Origin: CAYOWQ01 sp964407695
Lineage (GTDB): Bacteria; Planctomycetota; Phycisphaerae; Phycisphaerales; SM1A02
Direction of reading: 5' to 3'
Assembly (NCBI GenBank): GCA_964407695.1
Contig: CAYOWQ010000011.1
Coordinates: 62,001 to 126,000 of the forward strand
DNA: 64,000 nt
Position 1 is the stretch's first letter. Every line of letters begins with the position of its first letter. Below the pieces are notes generated by a model. It was not told where the DNA came from, searched no databases, and worked only from the letters and a program-made list of their open reading frames with translations. A program made the position numbers and the translations under genes. This document shows, in pieces, positions 41,925 to 50,767 of this stretch.

Positions 41925-42740
41925 TCAGATGCAGCAGCCCAATGCTTGGCCTTCATGTGATGCGAGCAGACCTGCCGATGCACCTGTTGGAAGCCGGTCA
42001 GCCCAACGCGAAACTTCACGATGAAGCGTTGCGCGATACGTCGTCAGACGCGTTTCAGGATCGTTCAGCGGGCCACCAAAGGTCCTGGTCGGGTCGTTAT
42101 AGATCAGGCGAATCGAGATCTCGCGAATTCGAAGCTGATGGGCCGCTGCCTGGACCCAGAATTGCATCGGAAAATCGTATCCATCGACGCTGAGTCTGAG
42201 TCGCTCGATCGCGGCAACCCGGTAGGCCTTGAAGCCGCAGAAACTGTCGGTGAGCCGCAGGTGAAGCCGCTCGTTGATTTCCTTGGTGATCAGCTCATTG
42301 ATGGTTCGGCGATCCGCCGGGGGCGCGTGTCCGTTGTTGGCAATATTGAGATATCGCGAACCTGAAATCACATCCGCATCGTCCTCGCGAATGGCTGCGA
42401 CGAAATCCGGGATGGATTCCGGTTCATGCTGCTCATCACAATCCATGGTGATCAGCCACTCGAAGCTGTCGAATGCCGCCCAGCGCATCATGTCCTGCAT
42501 CGATCGACCATAGCCGCGATTCTCGGCATGACGAATGACTTCAACGGGTTGCCGAGCCAACTCCATCGGCGTGGAGTCCGTCGAGCCGTCATCAATCACC
42601 AGGATGTGCCTGGCGTACCGGCGGACCTCCGTCAACACCTTCTCGACATATCGAGATTCGTTGTAGACCGGAATGGCGAGAAGAATGCTGGGACGAGGGC
42701 AGGTGCGGCCGGGCCGGCAGTTGGGATGCTCAGAGGACAT
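41925..42740 (-). CDS. Family 2 glycosyltransferase
   Basis: A 271-residue GT-A enzyme resembling dolichol/undecaprenyl-phosphate sugar synthases: ILLAIPVYNESRYVEKVL (about 20-37), VIDDGSTDST, ENRGYGRSMQD, the DxD motif in TMDCDEQHEPE, and SFCGFKAYR as acceptor loop. It has no C-terminal membrane helices, so a soluble or peripheral enzyme is likely. It probably makes a lipid-linked or other glycoconjugate sugar. The neighbouring genes give no clear pathway. ATG 42740 is preferred to an upstream TTG at 42767. Confidence 0.87.
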   Translation of the reverse strand: MSSEHPNCRPGRTCPRPSILLAIPVYNESRYVEKVLTEVRRYARHILVIDDGSTDSTPMELARQPVEVIRHAENRGYGRSMQDMMRWAAFDSFEWLITMDCDEQHEPESIPDFVAAIREDDADVISGSRYLNIANNGHAPPADRRTINELITKEINERLHLRLTDSFCGFKAYRVAAIERLRLSVDGYDFPMQFWVQAAAHQLRIREISIRLIYNDPTRTFGGPLNDPETRLTTYRATLHREVSRWADRLPTGASAGLLASHEGQALGCCI

Positions 42741-42785
42741 CAGCCGAGTGTAGGATCGCTGCCTCAACCCAAGGTGTGAATTGAA

Positions 42786-43544
42786 TCAATCCCCGTCGGG
42801 CGAATGACTGGGGATCAACTCCAGGGTCTGACCGTCATTTCGTGGCAGGAACCCAATCATGATCTTCTCCGTCCAGACCTCGCGGCGAATGCCGACCCCC
42901 GGCTCGACGTAGAGCGTGGATCGCTTCACCGCCTTGGCAATGCCCAAGTCAGACCGAAACTCAATTTCGATCTTGGCGGTGTCGTGAGGCCCGGTCGAAT
43001 CGTGGATTCGAACACTGCCGACGTGGCGGATCTCGCGGGTGCATGTTCCTCGGGCCTTCACCAGCGATCGGTTCTTCGCATCAACGACATGCATCTTTGA
43101 CTCGCTGGTCATCACCGTGTCTGGACCGATGGTCGCGGGAAATACTGCCAATGGCGGATCGAAGATGGCGATGGCGTTGTCTCGATAAGTCAGTACCGCA
43201 TGAAGAAGCACATCACCGGAGGCTGAGAATGACACATACTGGGTACGTCGATCCGGCTCGACTTCCTTGCGATCGGAAGCGAACTCCGTTGTTGGTTCGG
43301 TGGTCCGTCGAACCTGATCGCCGTCGGTTCCATCAAGGACAGTGAACACCTGTGTCTCACCCACAGGCCGAAGAATGTCCTCCCCACTGACGGTCACGAC
43401 AGTGTCGATCGGCTCAAGCCGGGAAGGTGCCGCCGAGGTAGATGCGGGATCGCCCGTCGAAGATGGTTGCCGCGAAGCGCAGCCGCACATCAAAACGACG
43501 ATTCCATGTGCAATCAGCGTGGCCCGGCGAACCGTCAGATTCAT
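42786..43544 (-). CDS. Lipoprotein of unknown function
   Basis: A 252-residue exported protein with a lipobox around residue 21 (LMCGCAS) and a Ser/Thr/Pro-rich linker. The mature part is beta-strand-rich, with TQYVSFSASGDVLLHAVLTY and AIFDPPLAVFPATIG, and the C-terminal YVEPGVGIRREVWTEKIMIG. No family is recognised. The ATG overlaps the upstream gene's stop (43541-43544). It is presumably the outer-membrane partner of that exported protein. Confidence 0.62.
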   Translation of the reverse strand: MNLTVRRATLIAHGIVVLMCGCASRQPSSTGDPASTSAAPSRLEPIDTVVTVSGEDILRPVGETQVFTVLDGTDGDQVRRTTEPTTEFASDRKEVEPDRRTQYVSFSASGDVLLHAVLTYRDNAIAIFDPPLAVFPATIGPDTVMTSESKMHVVDAKNRSLVKARGTCTREIRHVGSVRIHDSTGPHDTAKIEIEFRSDLGIAKAVKRSTLYVEPGVGIRREVWTEKIMIGFLPRNDGQTLELIPSHSPDGD

Positions 43545-44989
43545 CGCGATGGAAGCCCCTTCGAGATCCACAACCGCTCCAAGGCTCGAGGCTCGATTGG
43601 CTCGGTGATGGTGCCGTCGCCGTCGACACGTCGCAACCGCATTCCCTGCGCATTGAAGATCTGGGTCATCTCCGGTGCATCGACCGTCGGTTGAGTAACC
43701 AACATCCAGACCGCCGGATCGGCCGGATCGGGCGACCAGCGATCCAGGCGGAGCGACATCAGATTGTTCTTCGCGTCGAAGAAATAGAAGGAGTACTCCT
43801 GAGGCATCGGCGAATTCTTTGGAAGGAGTCGGCCCAAGAGATACACCTCGACCTGGCTGAGGTAGGCATCGTCCGGCACGGGTTCTATCAGTGCCGCATC
43901 GTCATTCACCGCCGGTACATCCGCGTTGTTGACCACCGTCAGGGTCGGCCGGGGCTGCCCGGCAGACGGTTCCGATCTGACCCCAGTCTGCGCAAACGAT
44001 CGGGAAATGCTTCCTTGAGTCTCCGTTGTCCGCGTGCTCCATGCCTCCTGCACCCGGTCCCAGGACATCCAGAATCGGCTCAATACGTCAAATTTGTGCT
44101 TGGGGTCATCGTTCGACAGAATTCGTGCCTCAAGCTCGACCATGATTCCGCTCTGTCGCTCAGCAGACCGGAAGTCCTCCGGGGCACGCCCGGACTCAAC
44201 CTCGCCACGCAATGCCTCAAAACACCGCATCGACAGGTAACCGATCTCCTTCTCGTTCGACGGGTCGCCGGCGCTGCCTTTTCGATAGATCCGATAGAGC
44301 TGTTTCGCATGCAGGCACGATTCAAGTCGCTCCGGAGTAATCGACTTGACGAACTCGCGGCCATTGGCCAGCCGGAATTCGAGAACTCGCTTGAGGTCGT
44401 CGACATCTGATACTTGGACGGTCTGAAACGCGAGGTCAAATGTCCTTTGCATCTCCTCCCAGAAGGTGTCGACGGTCATGATGGCGATGACAACAAATCG
44501 CTTGTCCCCGCTGGGAAGCATGAGCCACCCGGTGATCGAAGCTCGCTTGTCAGCCGACCCGAGAATGGGCGGTTGTTCGATGGCCAGGAAGTGCCCCTGG
44601 AGCCCGCCGTATCGGCGCGGCTCGTCAATGAGAACTTTGAACGTCTGGCCGCTTCGGGAAAGCGCTTCGAGCTGAACTTTTGCCTGTTCGGTGGCCGAGA
44701 TCCCCGGGCTCTCGGCAGCCTGCAGTTGAGCCCGCATGCGCCAACGTGCCGATTTCGGGTTATCGGACATTAGGAACGTGGTGCTTCCGTTCACCTTCTG
44801 CATGCTGACCTGGGCGCCCCTCGGTAGCCGCATCGTAAGTCCGAGGCTGTCGGCGGTCAGCGGAGGGTCGCCAAGAACCTGGTTTACCTCGGCTTGGGAA
44901 GAATTGGTCGCTCCCGTGACCTGCACCATCGCTCGAGTGCCCGACGCTACCAGGAGCATTCCTACCAGTGCGGCGATCGTTCGGTTCAT
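43541..44989 (-). CDS. Exported protein of unknown function
   Basis: A 482-residue protein with a signal peptide (AALVGMLLVASGTRA). The N-terminal half has a beta-rich pattern with LGLTMRLPRGAQVSM and an IAIMTVDTFWEEMQRTFDLAFQTVQV segment reminiscent of small PsbP/DUF1795-like lipid-binding folds. The C-terminal half repeats Trp/Asp-rich strands (FYFFDAKNNLMSLRLDRWS) and ends in WISKGLPSR. No catalytic motif is visible. AGGAG sits nine bases before ATG 44989. It is coupled to the lipoprotein gene and both may act together in the envelope. The upstream region also holds the ribosomal-operon promoter on the other strand. Confidence 0.6.
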   Translation of the reverse strand: MNRTIAALVGMLLVASGTRAMVQVTGATNSSQAEVNQVLGDPPLTADSLGLTMRLPRGAQVSMQKVNGSTTFLMSDNPKSARWRMRAQLQAAESPGISATEQAKVQLEALSRSGQTFKVLIDEPRRYGGLQGHFLAIEQPPILGSADKRASITGWLMLPSGDKRFVVIAIMTVDTFWEEMQRTFDLAFQTVQVSDVDDLKRVLEFRLANGREFVKSITPERLESCLHAKQLYRIYRKGSAGDPSNEKEIGYLSMRCFEALRGEVESGRAPEDFRSAERQSGIMVELEARILSNDDPKHKFDVLSRFWMSWDRVQEAWSTRTTETQGSISRSFAQTGVRSEPSAGQPRPTLTVVNNADVPAVNDDAALIEPVPDDAYLSQVEVYLLGRLLPKNSPMPQEYSFYFFDAKNNLMSLRLDRWSPDPADPAVWMLVTQPTVDAPEMTQIFNAQGMRLRRVDGDGTITEPIEPRALERLWISKGLPSR

Positions 44990-45095
44990 CCGTGTTTTCT
45001 CCTGCGTTTATATTGGAATCGTATCGGTCTGGTGCGAAGCCCGCCGCGAATCCCCGAATTTGCCCACGTAACGCCAATCGGGGCTTCCCGCGTCG

Positions 45096-45123
45096 TTGAC
45101 AGAAGTGGAGAGTTCGTTATTAT
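45096..45123 (+). promoter_or_regulatory. Sigma70-type promoter of the ribosomal protein superoperon
   Basis: TTGACA (45096-45101) and TATTAT (45118-45123) separated by 16 bases. The -35 is perfect and the -10 differs at one position from TATAAT. Transcription would start near 45130, giving a leader of about 115 bases before rpsJ. The leader contains GC-rich palindromic stretches (for example GGCCATGGCC at 45176-45185) and a CATCG/CGATG hairpin, but no known ribosomal-protein binding site was identified. A 12-codon ORF lies at 45179-45217. Confidence 0.7.
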
Positions 45124-45243
45124 TGCCGATTCGCACTTCCCGGCATATCCGTCCGGGCGGCGGCCACGGCACTAGGCCATGGCCGGTTTGATCGCATCGC
45201 AATGTCCTTCGATGTGAAGCTGGATGATTGAGGTTGACTGTAC

Positions 45244-45552
45244 ATGACAGGCGGCAAGATTCGAATTCGAATGGAAGCATACGACCACCAGGCGCTCGAT
45301 TCGTCGGCGAAGGAAATCGTCGATCATGCCAAGCGTACGGGTGCCCGTGTCGCCGGGCCGATCCCTCTGCCGACGCGGCGAGAGATCTACACCGTCAACC
45401 GCAGTCCGTTCATTGATAAGAAATCCCGGGAACAATTCGAGATCCGAACCCATAAGAGGATTATCGATATCACCGAGCCGAATGCTCGAACGGTTGAATC
45501 GCTCAATCGCCTCGTCGTTCCGGCCGGCGTGTTTGTCAAGATCAAGGCGTAG
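45244..45552 (+). CDS. rpsJ: 30S ribosomal protein S10
   Basis: First gene of the superoperon, 102 residues, the usual length. Shows the S10 core: IRIRMEAYDHQALDSSAKEIV, RTGARVAGPIPLPTRREIYTVNRSP and the C-terminal PAGVFVKIKA. S10 is also a transcription antitermination partner (NusE) in other bacteria. GAGG is about ten bases before ATG 45244. Confidence 0.97.
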   Translation: MTGGKIRIRMEAYDHQALDSSAKEIVDHAKRTGARVAGPIPLPTRREIYTVNRSPFIDKKSREQFEIRTHKRIIDITEPNARTVESLNRLVVPAGVFVKIKA

Positions 45553-45570
45553 CGTGCGCCAACGTTTAGT

Positions 45571-45606
45571 GCAGCCGACCCGAACCGGGCCGGCTGCGTG
45601 TGTTTT
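45571..45606 (+). terminator. Hairpin plus T-run between rpsJ and rplC
   Basis: GCAGCCG (45571-45577) pairs with CGGCTGC (45591-45597), continued by three inner CCC/GGG pairs after one mismatch. GTGTGTTTT follows, so there is a short uridine run at 45603-45606. It lies 18 bases after the rpsJ stop and 71 bases before rplC. It may reduce read-through into rplC or act as an attenuator in the operon. Confidence 0.55.
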
Positions 45607-45677
45607 CGGAATCCCCGTCATGTCGGATCGGTCGTCGAGACCGGCCAACCTCTGACGATCCTTGAGACGAGATTGCC

Positions 45678-46367
45678 ATGCCCGTTGCACTGCTCGGAAA
45701 AAAGATCGGAATGACCCGGTACTTCACCGAAGAGGGAAGAAATATCCCCGTGACGGTGATTCAGGCGGGTCCCTGCGCGGTGACGCAGGTGAAAACCAGC
45801 GAGCACGACGGCTACAGCGCGGTGCAGATCTCGTTTGAGGATATCAAGCCACGACGGAGTTCCATGGCCCTGATTGCCCACGACGGCAAGGCCGGCGTGA
45901 CTCCCAAGCGACATCACCGCGAGTTCCGGGCGAAGGATGACGGCGAAGCGACCGGTTTCACGCCGGGACAGACGCTCACCGTGGCCGACCTCGAGGCCGT
46001 CAAATTCGTTGATATCACCGGTGTCAGCAAGGGCAAAGGCTTCCAGGGCGTGATGAAGCGACACAACTTTGCCGGCATGGAAGCCAGCCACGGATGCGAA
46101 CGCATGCACCGCCACGGCGGCGCCATCGGCTCGCACGCGACCGACCGCGGTCACGGCGCCAAGATCAAGAAGGGCAAGCGAATGCCCGGCCGCATGGGTG
46201 GCGACCGTGTCACCGTGCGCAGCCTTGATGTGATTTCGATCGATCCGGACAAGAATCTTCTGCTCGTCAAGGGCCCGGTACCGGGTGCCAACGACGCGCT
46301 TCTGTACATTCGGCCGGCAGTCCGGCTTTATAAAGGAAAGGCACATAAGCAGGCCGGCAAGGCGTGA
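45678..46367 (+). CDS. rplC: 50S ribosomal protein L3
   Basis: A 229-residue L3, about 20 residues longer than E. coli. KKIGMTRYF near the start, then GVSKGKGFQGVMKRHNFAGM, HRHGGAIGSHATD and the GRMGGDRVTV loop are clear. The C-terminus carries the typical NLLLVKGPVPGANDALLYIR block. A 163-base gap before rplD shows no ORF or hairpin that I trust. Confidence 0.97.
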   Translation: MPVALLGKKIGMTRYFTEEGRNIPVTVIQAGPCAVTQVKTSEHDGYSAVQISFEDIKPRRSSMALIAHDGKAGVTPKRHHREFRAKDDGEATGFTPGQTLTVADLEAVKFVDITGVSKGKGFQGVMKRHNFAGMEASHGCERMHRHGGAIGSHATDRGHGAKIKKGKRMPGRMGGDRVTVRSLDVISIDPDKNLLLVKGPVPGANDALLYIRPAVRLYKGKAHKQAGKA

Positions 46368-46530
46368 ATGCCGACCTGACCGCGAAGGCCCGACGCGAGC
46401 GATCGCAGGGAACCACGCGGTGACGACAAGTCACGAACCGAGTCAAGATTCCTGCCCTGCGGCGCGTCGTGATTGCCGCAGTGGAGGATGAGGCGAAACA
46501 GGAAGGCAATCCGTCTTCCAGGTCACTCCC

Positions 46531-47181
46531 ATGATTGAACTGCCGATTTTCAATATCAAAGGTAAGCAGGTCGAGACCCTTTCCATCGATGAAGGAGATC
46601 TCGGCACCGAGGTGCGTCCAGCGCTGCTCAAGCAGGCGTATGTGATGTTCCACGCGAATCAACGCCAGGGCTCCGCTCGCACCAAATCCAAGGCCATGGT
46701 CGAGGGCTCCACGCGAAAACTCTTCAAGCAGAAGGGTACCGGCGGTGCCCGTCGCGGCCAGGTCCGCACCAACGTCATGAAGGGTGGCGGCCGTGCGTTT
46801 GCAAAGACGCGAGAGCGAGAGGCATTCCATCAGGAAATGCCCAAGAAGATGCGTCGACTCGCCAATCGCAACGCTCTATTGGCCAAGCTGGTCGATTCAG
46901 AGGTCAAGTGCGTCGATTCCATCAGTTTCGACTCACCGAAGACCAAGAATTTTTCCTCGCTGCTCAAAGCGCTTGGAATCGATCGAACCTGCCTCGTCGC
47001 ACTTGGCGGCTCCAACGTGAACGCATTCCTGTCCGCTCGAAACATTGAGGGCGTAAGCGTCACGCGAGTGCAGCAGCTCAATGCATTCGATCTGCTCAAT
47101 CATCGCTATCTCGTCGTAGACAAGGCTTCGCTGCAGGCCTTTCTCTCCGGAACATCGAGTGATGAGAAGGAGGCATCCTGA
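46531..47181 (+). CDS. rplD: 50S ribosomal protein L4
   Basis: A 216-residue L4. The long rRNA-threading loop reads GSTRKLFKQKGTGGARRGQVRT, followed by GGRAFAKTRER. The C-terminal half is the usual globular domain with NVNAFLSARNIEGVSV. In many bacteria L4 represses its own operon, but the binding leader cannot be seen here. Its TGA overlaps the rplW ATG by one base. Confidence 0.96.
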   Translation: MIELPIFNIKGKQVETLSIDEGDLGTEVRPALLKQAYVMFHANQRQGSARTKSKAMVEGSTRKLFKQKGTGGARRGQVRTNVMKGGGRAFAKTREREAFHQEMPKKMRRLANRNALLAKLVDSEVKCVDSISFDSPKTKNFSSLLKALGIDRTCLVALGGSNVNAFLSARNIEGVSVTRVQQLNAFDLLNHRYLVVDKASLQAFLSGTSSDEKEAS

Positions 47182-47459
47182 TGGATTCATCAACCGTCAT
47201 CAAGAAGCCGCTGGTGACCGAAAAGGCCACCTGGGGTTCGTCCGAACTTAATCACTATGCGTTTCAGGTTGACACCCGTGCGACCAAGACGCAGATCAAG
47301 AGCGCCGTCGAAGACCTCTACAAGGTTCGCGTCGTCGGCGTGAACACACAGACCCGGAAGGGTCGAGCTCGCGCCTTCAAATACGGACGCGTCCTGCTGC
47401 CGACCATTAAACGGGCGATCGTCAAGATTCATCCGGAGGACAAGATCGACCTGTTCTGA
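47181..47459 (+). CDS. rplW: 50S ribosomal protein L23
   Basis: A 92-residue L23 with VIKKPLVTEKATW, the central AFQVDTRATKTQIKSAVEDLY and VVGVNTQTRKGRARAFKYG. It lies at the peptide exit tunnel and docks trigger factor and SRP in other bacteria. Starts overlapping the rplD stop. Confidence 0.96.
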   Translation: MDSSTVIKKPLVTEKATWGSSELNHYAFQVDTRATKTQIKSAVEDLYKVRVVGVNTQTRKGRARAFKYGRVLLPTIKRAIVKIHPEDKIDLF

Positions 47460-47485
47460 TCCGGTCAGCGCCACGAGAGTTCACT

Positions 47486-48340
47486 ATGCCGATTCGCACA
47501 TACAAACCAACGACAGCCGGCCGGCGCAATGCATCGGTTAACATGCATGCCGAGGTCACGAAGAAGAAGCCGGAAAAGACGCTGCTCAAGCCATTGCACC
47601 GCACCGGCGCCCGAAACGTGCAGGGAAAGCTTACCGTGATCGGGCGTGGCGGTGGTCACAAGCGTCGCTACCGCGTTATTGATTTCAAGCGAACCAAGGA
47701 CAACATGCCGGCAACCATTGTCGGCATCGAATACGACCCCAATCGCTCCTGCCACATTGCCCTCGTGAAATACGACGATGGCGAACTCCGGTACATCATC
47801 GCCTCTCGCGGCATGAAAGACGGCGATACCGTCATGAGCTCTGACAATTCTCTCGAGCCCAACGAGGGAAACTGCATGCCGCTCAAGCACATGCCGACAG
47901 GCTTGATGGTGCACAACATCGAGATGGAGCCGGGTAAGGGTGGCGCACTGTGCCGAAGCGCCGGCTCGGGCGCCCGACTGAGCAACAAGGAAGGCCGCTG
48001 GGCGACCTTGGTGCTTCCATCCGGGGAAATCCGCCAGGTCTCCATGGAGTGCCGGGCGACGGTCGGCCAGGTTGGGAATCTCGATCACTCGTTGGTCGTG
48101 CTTGGCAAGGCCGGGCGTGCCCGCTGGAAGGGTCGTCGGCCTCATACTCGCGGCGTCGCCATGAGCCACCATTGCCATCCGCACGGCGGCGGCGAAGGCC
48201 GGTCCAAGGGCGGTCAGGAGCCGTCCAACGCTTCGGGCACGCAATCCAAGGGCGGTCGCACGCGACGGTACGGCAAGTCCAGCGACAATCTCATTCTTCG
48301 TCGTCGTCGGTCGGTTCGTTACGGCCAACTCAAGCTTTGA
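47486..48340 (+). CDS. rplB: 50S ribosomal protein L2
   Basis: A 284-residue L2. GAGAxS-like SAGSGARLSNKEG and the C-terminal peptidyl-transferase loop VAMSHHCHPHGGGEGRS are present; the usual MNPVDHPHGGGEG motif reads SHHCHPHGGGEG. This is the largest protein of the early operon and contacts the 23S rRNA core. Length is normal. Confidence 0.97.
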   Translation: MPIRTYKPTTAGRRNASVNMHAEVTKKKPEKTLLKPLHRTGARNVQGKLTVIGRGGGHKRRYRVIDFKRTKDNMPATIVGIEYDPNRSCHIALVKYDDGELRYIIASRGMKDGDTVMSSDNSLEPNEGNCMPLKHMPTGLMVHNIEMEPGKGGALCRSAGSGARLSNKEGRWATLVLPSGEIRQVSMECRATVGQVGNLDHSLVVLGKAGRARWKGRRPHTRGVAMSHHCHPHGGGEGRSKGGQEPSNASGTQSKGGRTRRYGKSSDNLILRRRRSVRYGQLKL

Positions 48341-48363
48341 TGTCCTGATCACCCGAGACCACT

Positions 48364-48654
48364 ATGTCACGTTCATCCAAGAAAGGTCCGCACGTCGACG
48401 AAAAGCTCTACCGCAAGGTGGAGAAAATGTCCGCCAGCACGCGCAAGCAGCCCATCAAGACCTGGGCTCGGGCATGCACCATCGTTCCGGAATTCGTCGG
48501 CTACACGTTCCAGGTTCACAACGGCCGTTATTTCATCGATGTGTTCTGCACCGAAGATATGGTCGGCCACAAGCTTGGTGAGTTCAGCATCACCAGAACG
48601 TTCAAGGGCCATACCAACAAGAAGGAAGGTCTCGCGACGGGCGAGGCAGGCTAA
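48364..48654 (+). CDS. rpsS: 30S ribosomal protein S19
   Basis: A 96-residue S19 with SRSSKKGPHVDEKLYRKVEKM, the core KTWARACTIVPEFVGYTFQVHNG and the end GHKLGEFSITRTFKGH. Contacts S13 and the tRNA decoding region. Lies between rplB and rplV as usual. Confidence 0.96.
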   Translation: MSRSSKKGPHVDEKLYRKVEKMSASTRKQPIKTWARACTIVPEFVGYTFQVHNGRYFIDVFCTEDMVGHKLGEFSITRTFKGHTNKKEGLATGEAG

Positions 48655-48684
48655 ATTCGCGACCCATCGCGCACACGAACAGTC

Positions 48685-49017
48685 ATGAGCTACAACGCAT
48701 CCCATCGATTTGCTCGCATCGCCCCCCGCAAAGCGCGGTTGGTGGCCGACATGATTCGCGGCCTTCCCATTGACCGGGCCATGACCGCTCTCGACTTCTC
48801 GAAGAAGCGTGCAGCCTGGTACCTCCGGTCGGTGCTCAAGAGCGCCATTGCCAATGCGGAGGAGAAGGACGCGGACGTCGCCTCTCTGTATGTCAGTGAA
48901 TCACGAGTCGATGAAGGCCCAACCATCAAGCGGTTCGAACAGAAAGATCGCGGCCGGGCCTACAAGATCATGAAGCGTACCAGTCACTTACACATCGTCC
49001 TCGACGAGAAAGCCTGA
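48685..49017 (+). CDS. rplV: 50S ribosomal protein L22
   Basis: A 110-residue L22 with the start HRFARIAPRKARLVADMIRG, the helix LRSVLKSAIANAEE and the conserved C-terminal GRAYKIMKRTSHLHIVL beta-hairpin region that lines the exit tunnel. The macrolide-binding loop shows no deletion by eye. Confidence 0.95.
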   Translation: MSYNASHRFARIAPRKARLVADMIRGLPIDRAMTALDFSKKRAAWYLRSVLKSAIANAEEKDADVASLYVSESRVDEGPTIKRFEQKDRGRAYKIMKRTSHLHIVLDEKA

Positions 49018-49030
49018 GACACAGAACACC

Positions 49031-49735
49031 ATGGGACAGAAAACCCATCCATTTGGTTTCCGAGTCGGCGTCACCGAGGCTCATAAGTCTCGCTGGTTCG
49101 CCCCCAAAGCACTGTTCGGCGAACTGCTTGTGGAGGATTACAAGATCCGCAAGTATGTCGACAAGCGACTCAATCGAACACCGCCCTTTGCCGCGGTGTC
49201 CGACATCTTGATTGAGCGAACTCGCGAGGAGCTGACGGTCATTGTGAAGACCGCCCGTCCGGGACTTGTCGTCGGACCGAAGGGGCAGGAGGTTGAGCGC
49301 CTGACTGCCGACCTGCAGGCCCTCACCGGCCGCAAGGTGCAGATCAAGATCATCGAAATCAAGAATCCCGACACTGAGGCCAAGCTCATCGCCGAGACCA
49401 TCGCGGAGCAGTTGAAGAAGCGGGCCAACTTCCGTCGCGTGCTCAAGCAGCGATGCGAGGCCGCGATGCAGAACGGCGCCAAGGGCGTTCGCATTCTTCT
49501 GTCAGGCCGTCTCGGGGGCGCTGAAATGTCCCGTCGGCTTGATACTCGTCTCGGCTCGATTCCGCTTTCGACGCTGCAGGCCAACGTGGACTATGCCTTC
49601 GCCGAAAGCTTTACGACCTATGGCGCAATCGGAGTCAAGGTCTGGATTTTCAAGGGAATGTTCACCGAAGGTCAGGCCGACGAGACCGAGTCGGGCGCTG
49701 CCGGCGGGCGAGCTCGCGCTCGAGGTCGTCGCTGA
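49031..49735 (+). CDS. rpsC: 30S ribosomal protein S3
   Basis: A 234-residue S3 with GQKTHPFGFRVGVTEAHKSRWF, the KH domain (IVKTARPGLVVGPKGQEVERL, about 75-95) and the C-terminal GAKGVRILLSGRLGGAEMSR. The end is Gly/Arg/Ala-rich. It begins 13 bases after rplV. Confidence 0.97.
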   Translation: MGQKTHPFGFRVGVTEAHKSRWFAPKALFGELLVEDYKIRKYVDKRLNRTPPFAAVSDILIERTREELTVIVKTARPGLVVGPKGQEVERLTADLQALTGRKVQIKIIEIKNPDTEAKLIAETIAEQLKKRANFRRVLKQRCEAAMQNGAKGVRILLSGRLGGAEMSRRLDTRLGSIPLSTLQANVDYAFAESFTTYGAIGVKVWIFKGMFTEGQADETESGAAGGRARARGRR

Positions 49736-49757
49736 TTGACCCACAGGATTTAGTGCC

Positions 49758-50177
49758 ATGTCAATGTTGCCAAAGCGAGTCAAGTATCGAAAGCAGCAGC
49801 GCGGAAAAATGCGCGGCAATGCTACCCGTGGAAACTACGTGGCCTATGGAGACTTCGGTCTGCAGGCCCTCGAGACCCACTGGATCTCCGGCCGCCAGCT
49901 GGAGGCAGGCAGAATTGCCGCGCAGCACTTTCTCCGCCGCCAGGGCCGTGTCTTCATTCGCGTCTTCCCGGATAAGCCGATTTCGAAAAAGCCCCTGGAA
50001 ACCCGAATGGGTACCGGCAAGGCCGATGTCGAATACTGGGCGGCACGAATCAAGCCCGGCACGATGCTCTTTGAGATCGCCGGCGTTCCCGAAGATCTCG
50101 CGAAGCAGGCCCTCGCTCGAATCGCCCACAAGATGCCCGTTCGGTGTCGCTTTGTCGGTCGTCGTCTCGCCGTGTGA
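49758..50177 (+). CDS. rplP: 50S ribosomal protein L16
   Basis: A 139-residue L16 with MLPKRVKYRKQQRGKMRGNAT, the FGLQALETHWISGRQLEAGR loop and the GTGKADVEYWAARIKPG domain near the A-site. Normal length. Confidence 0.97.
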   Translation: MSMLPKRVKYRKQQRGKMRGNATRGNYVAYGDFGLQALETHWISGRQLEAGRIAAQHFLRRQGRVFIRVFPDKPISKKPLETRMGTGKADVEYWAARIKPGTMLFEIAGVPEDLAKQALARIAHKMPVRCRFVGRRLAV

Positions 50178-50216
50178 TCAGTTCCGAATCCTCCCCCCAG
50201 AAGTCAAAGCACCGCC

Positions 50217-50432
50217 ATGAAAGCCAAGGAAGCACACAAGTTCAACGACGAAGAGATCACGATCGAGGTCGAGCGCCTCAAGCGCCGCCTGTTCGAGCTC
50301 GGCGGCCAATCGGTGACCGAGAAGATCGAAGACGTCTCACAGTTTCGGAAGATCCGGAAGGACATTGCCCGTTTGCTGACCGAAAAGAGCATGCGTCGGG
50401 CCCGCAACGCGAAGGAGCAGGTTGCCTCATGA
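50217..50432 (+). CDS. rpmC: 50S ribosomal protein L29
   Basis: A 71-residue L29, mainly two helices: LKRRLFELGGQSVTEKIED, FRKIRKDIARLLTEKSMRRARN. The stop overlaps the ATG of rpsQ (ATGA, 50429-50432). Found at the tunnel exit beside L23. Confidence 0.92.
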   Translation: MKAKEAHKFNDEEITIEVERLKRRLFELGGQSVTEKIEDVSQFRKIRKDIARLLTEKSMRRARNAKEQVAS

Positions 50433-50728
50433 AGGATAAGAGCGTCATCGCCATTCCCGAGAAATCGCCGCGCCAGATCGCCGTGGTGCAGTCCGACAAG
50501 CGCGACAAGACGCGCAAGGTGGCCATTCCGTTCAGTGCCAAGCACACGAAGTACAACAAGTACATCAGCCGCACCACCGTGCTGCATGTTCACGATGAGA
50601 AGAACGAGTCGCACGTCGGCGACCGCGTGGAAATCGCCGAGTGCCGGCCGATTTCCAAGACCAAGTCGTGGGTGGTCATCCGCGTGGTAGAGCGAGCCGC
50701 CCAGCGAGAGAAGTTCGAGAATCTGTAA
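50429..50728 (+). CDS. rpsQ: 30S ribosomal protein S17
   Basis: A 99-residue S17: OB-fold with QSDKRDKTRKVAIPFSAKHTKYNKYI, VGDRVEIAECRPISKTKSWVV. Start taken at ATG 50429, overlapping rpmC; the longer frame upstream lies inside rpmC and is not used. About 15 residues longer than E. coli S17. Confidence 0.94.
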   Translation: MKDKSVIAIPEKSPRQIAVVQSDKRDKTRKVAIPFSAKHTKYNKYISRTTVLHVHDEKNESHVGDRVEIAECRPISKTKSWVVIRVVERAAQREKFENL

Positions 50729-50767
50729 TAGTGACCCCGTTGATCCTGCTTGTGAAGTGAGCCAGAC

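Noticed and set aside
45179..45217. Twelve-codon leader ORF before rpsJ
   Set aside because: No convincing ribosome-binding site and no regulatory codon run; mentioned only within the promoter entry.
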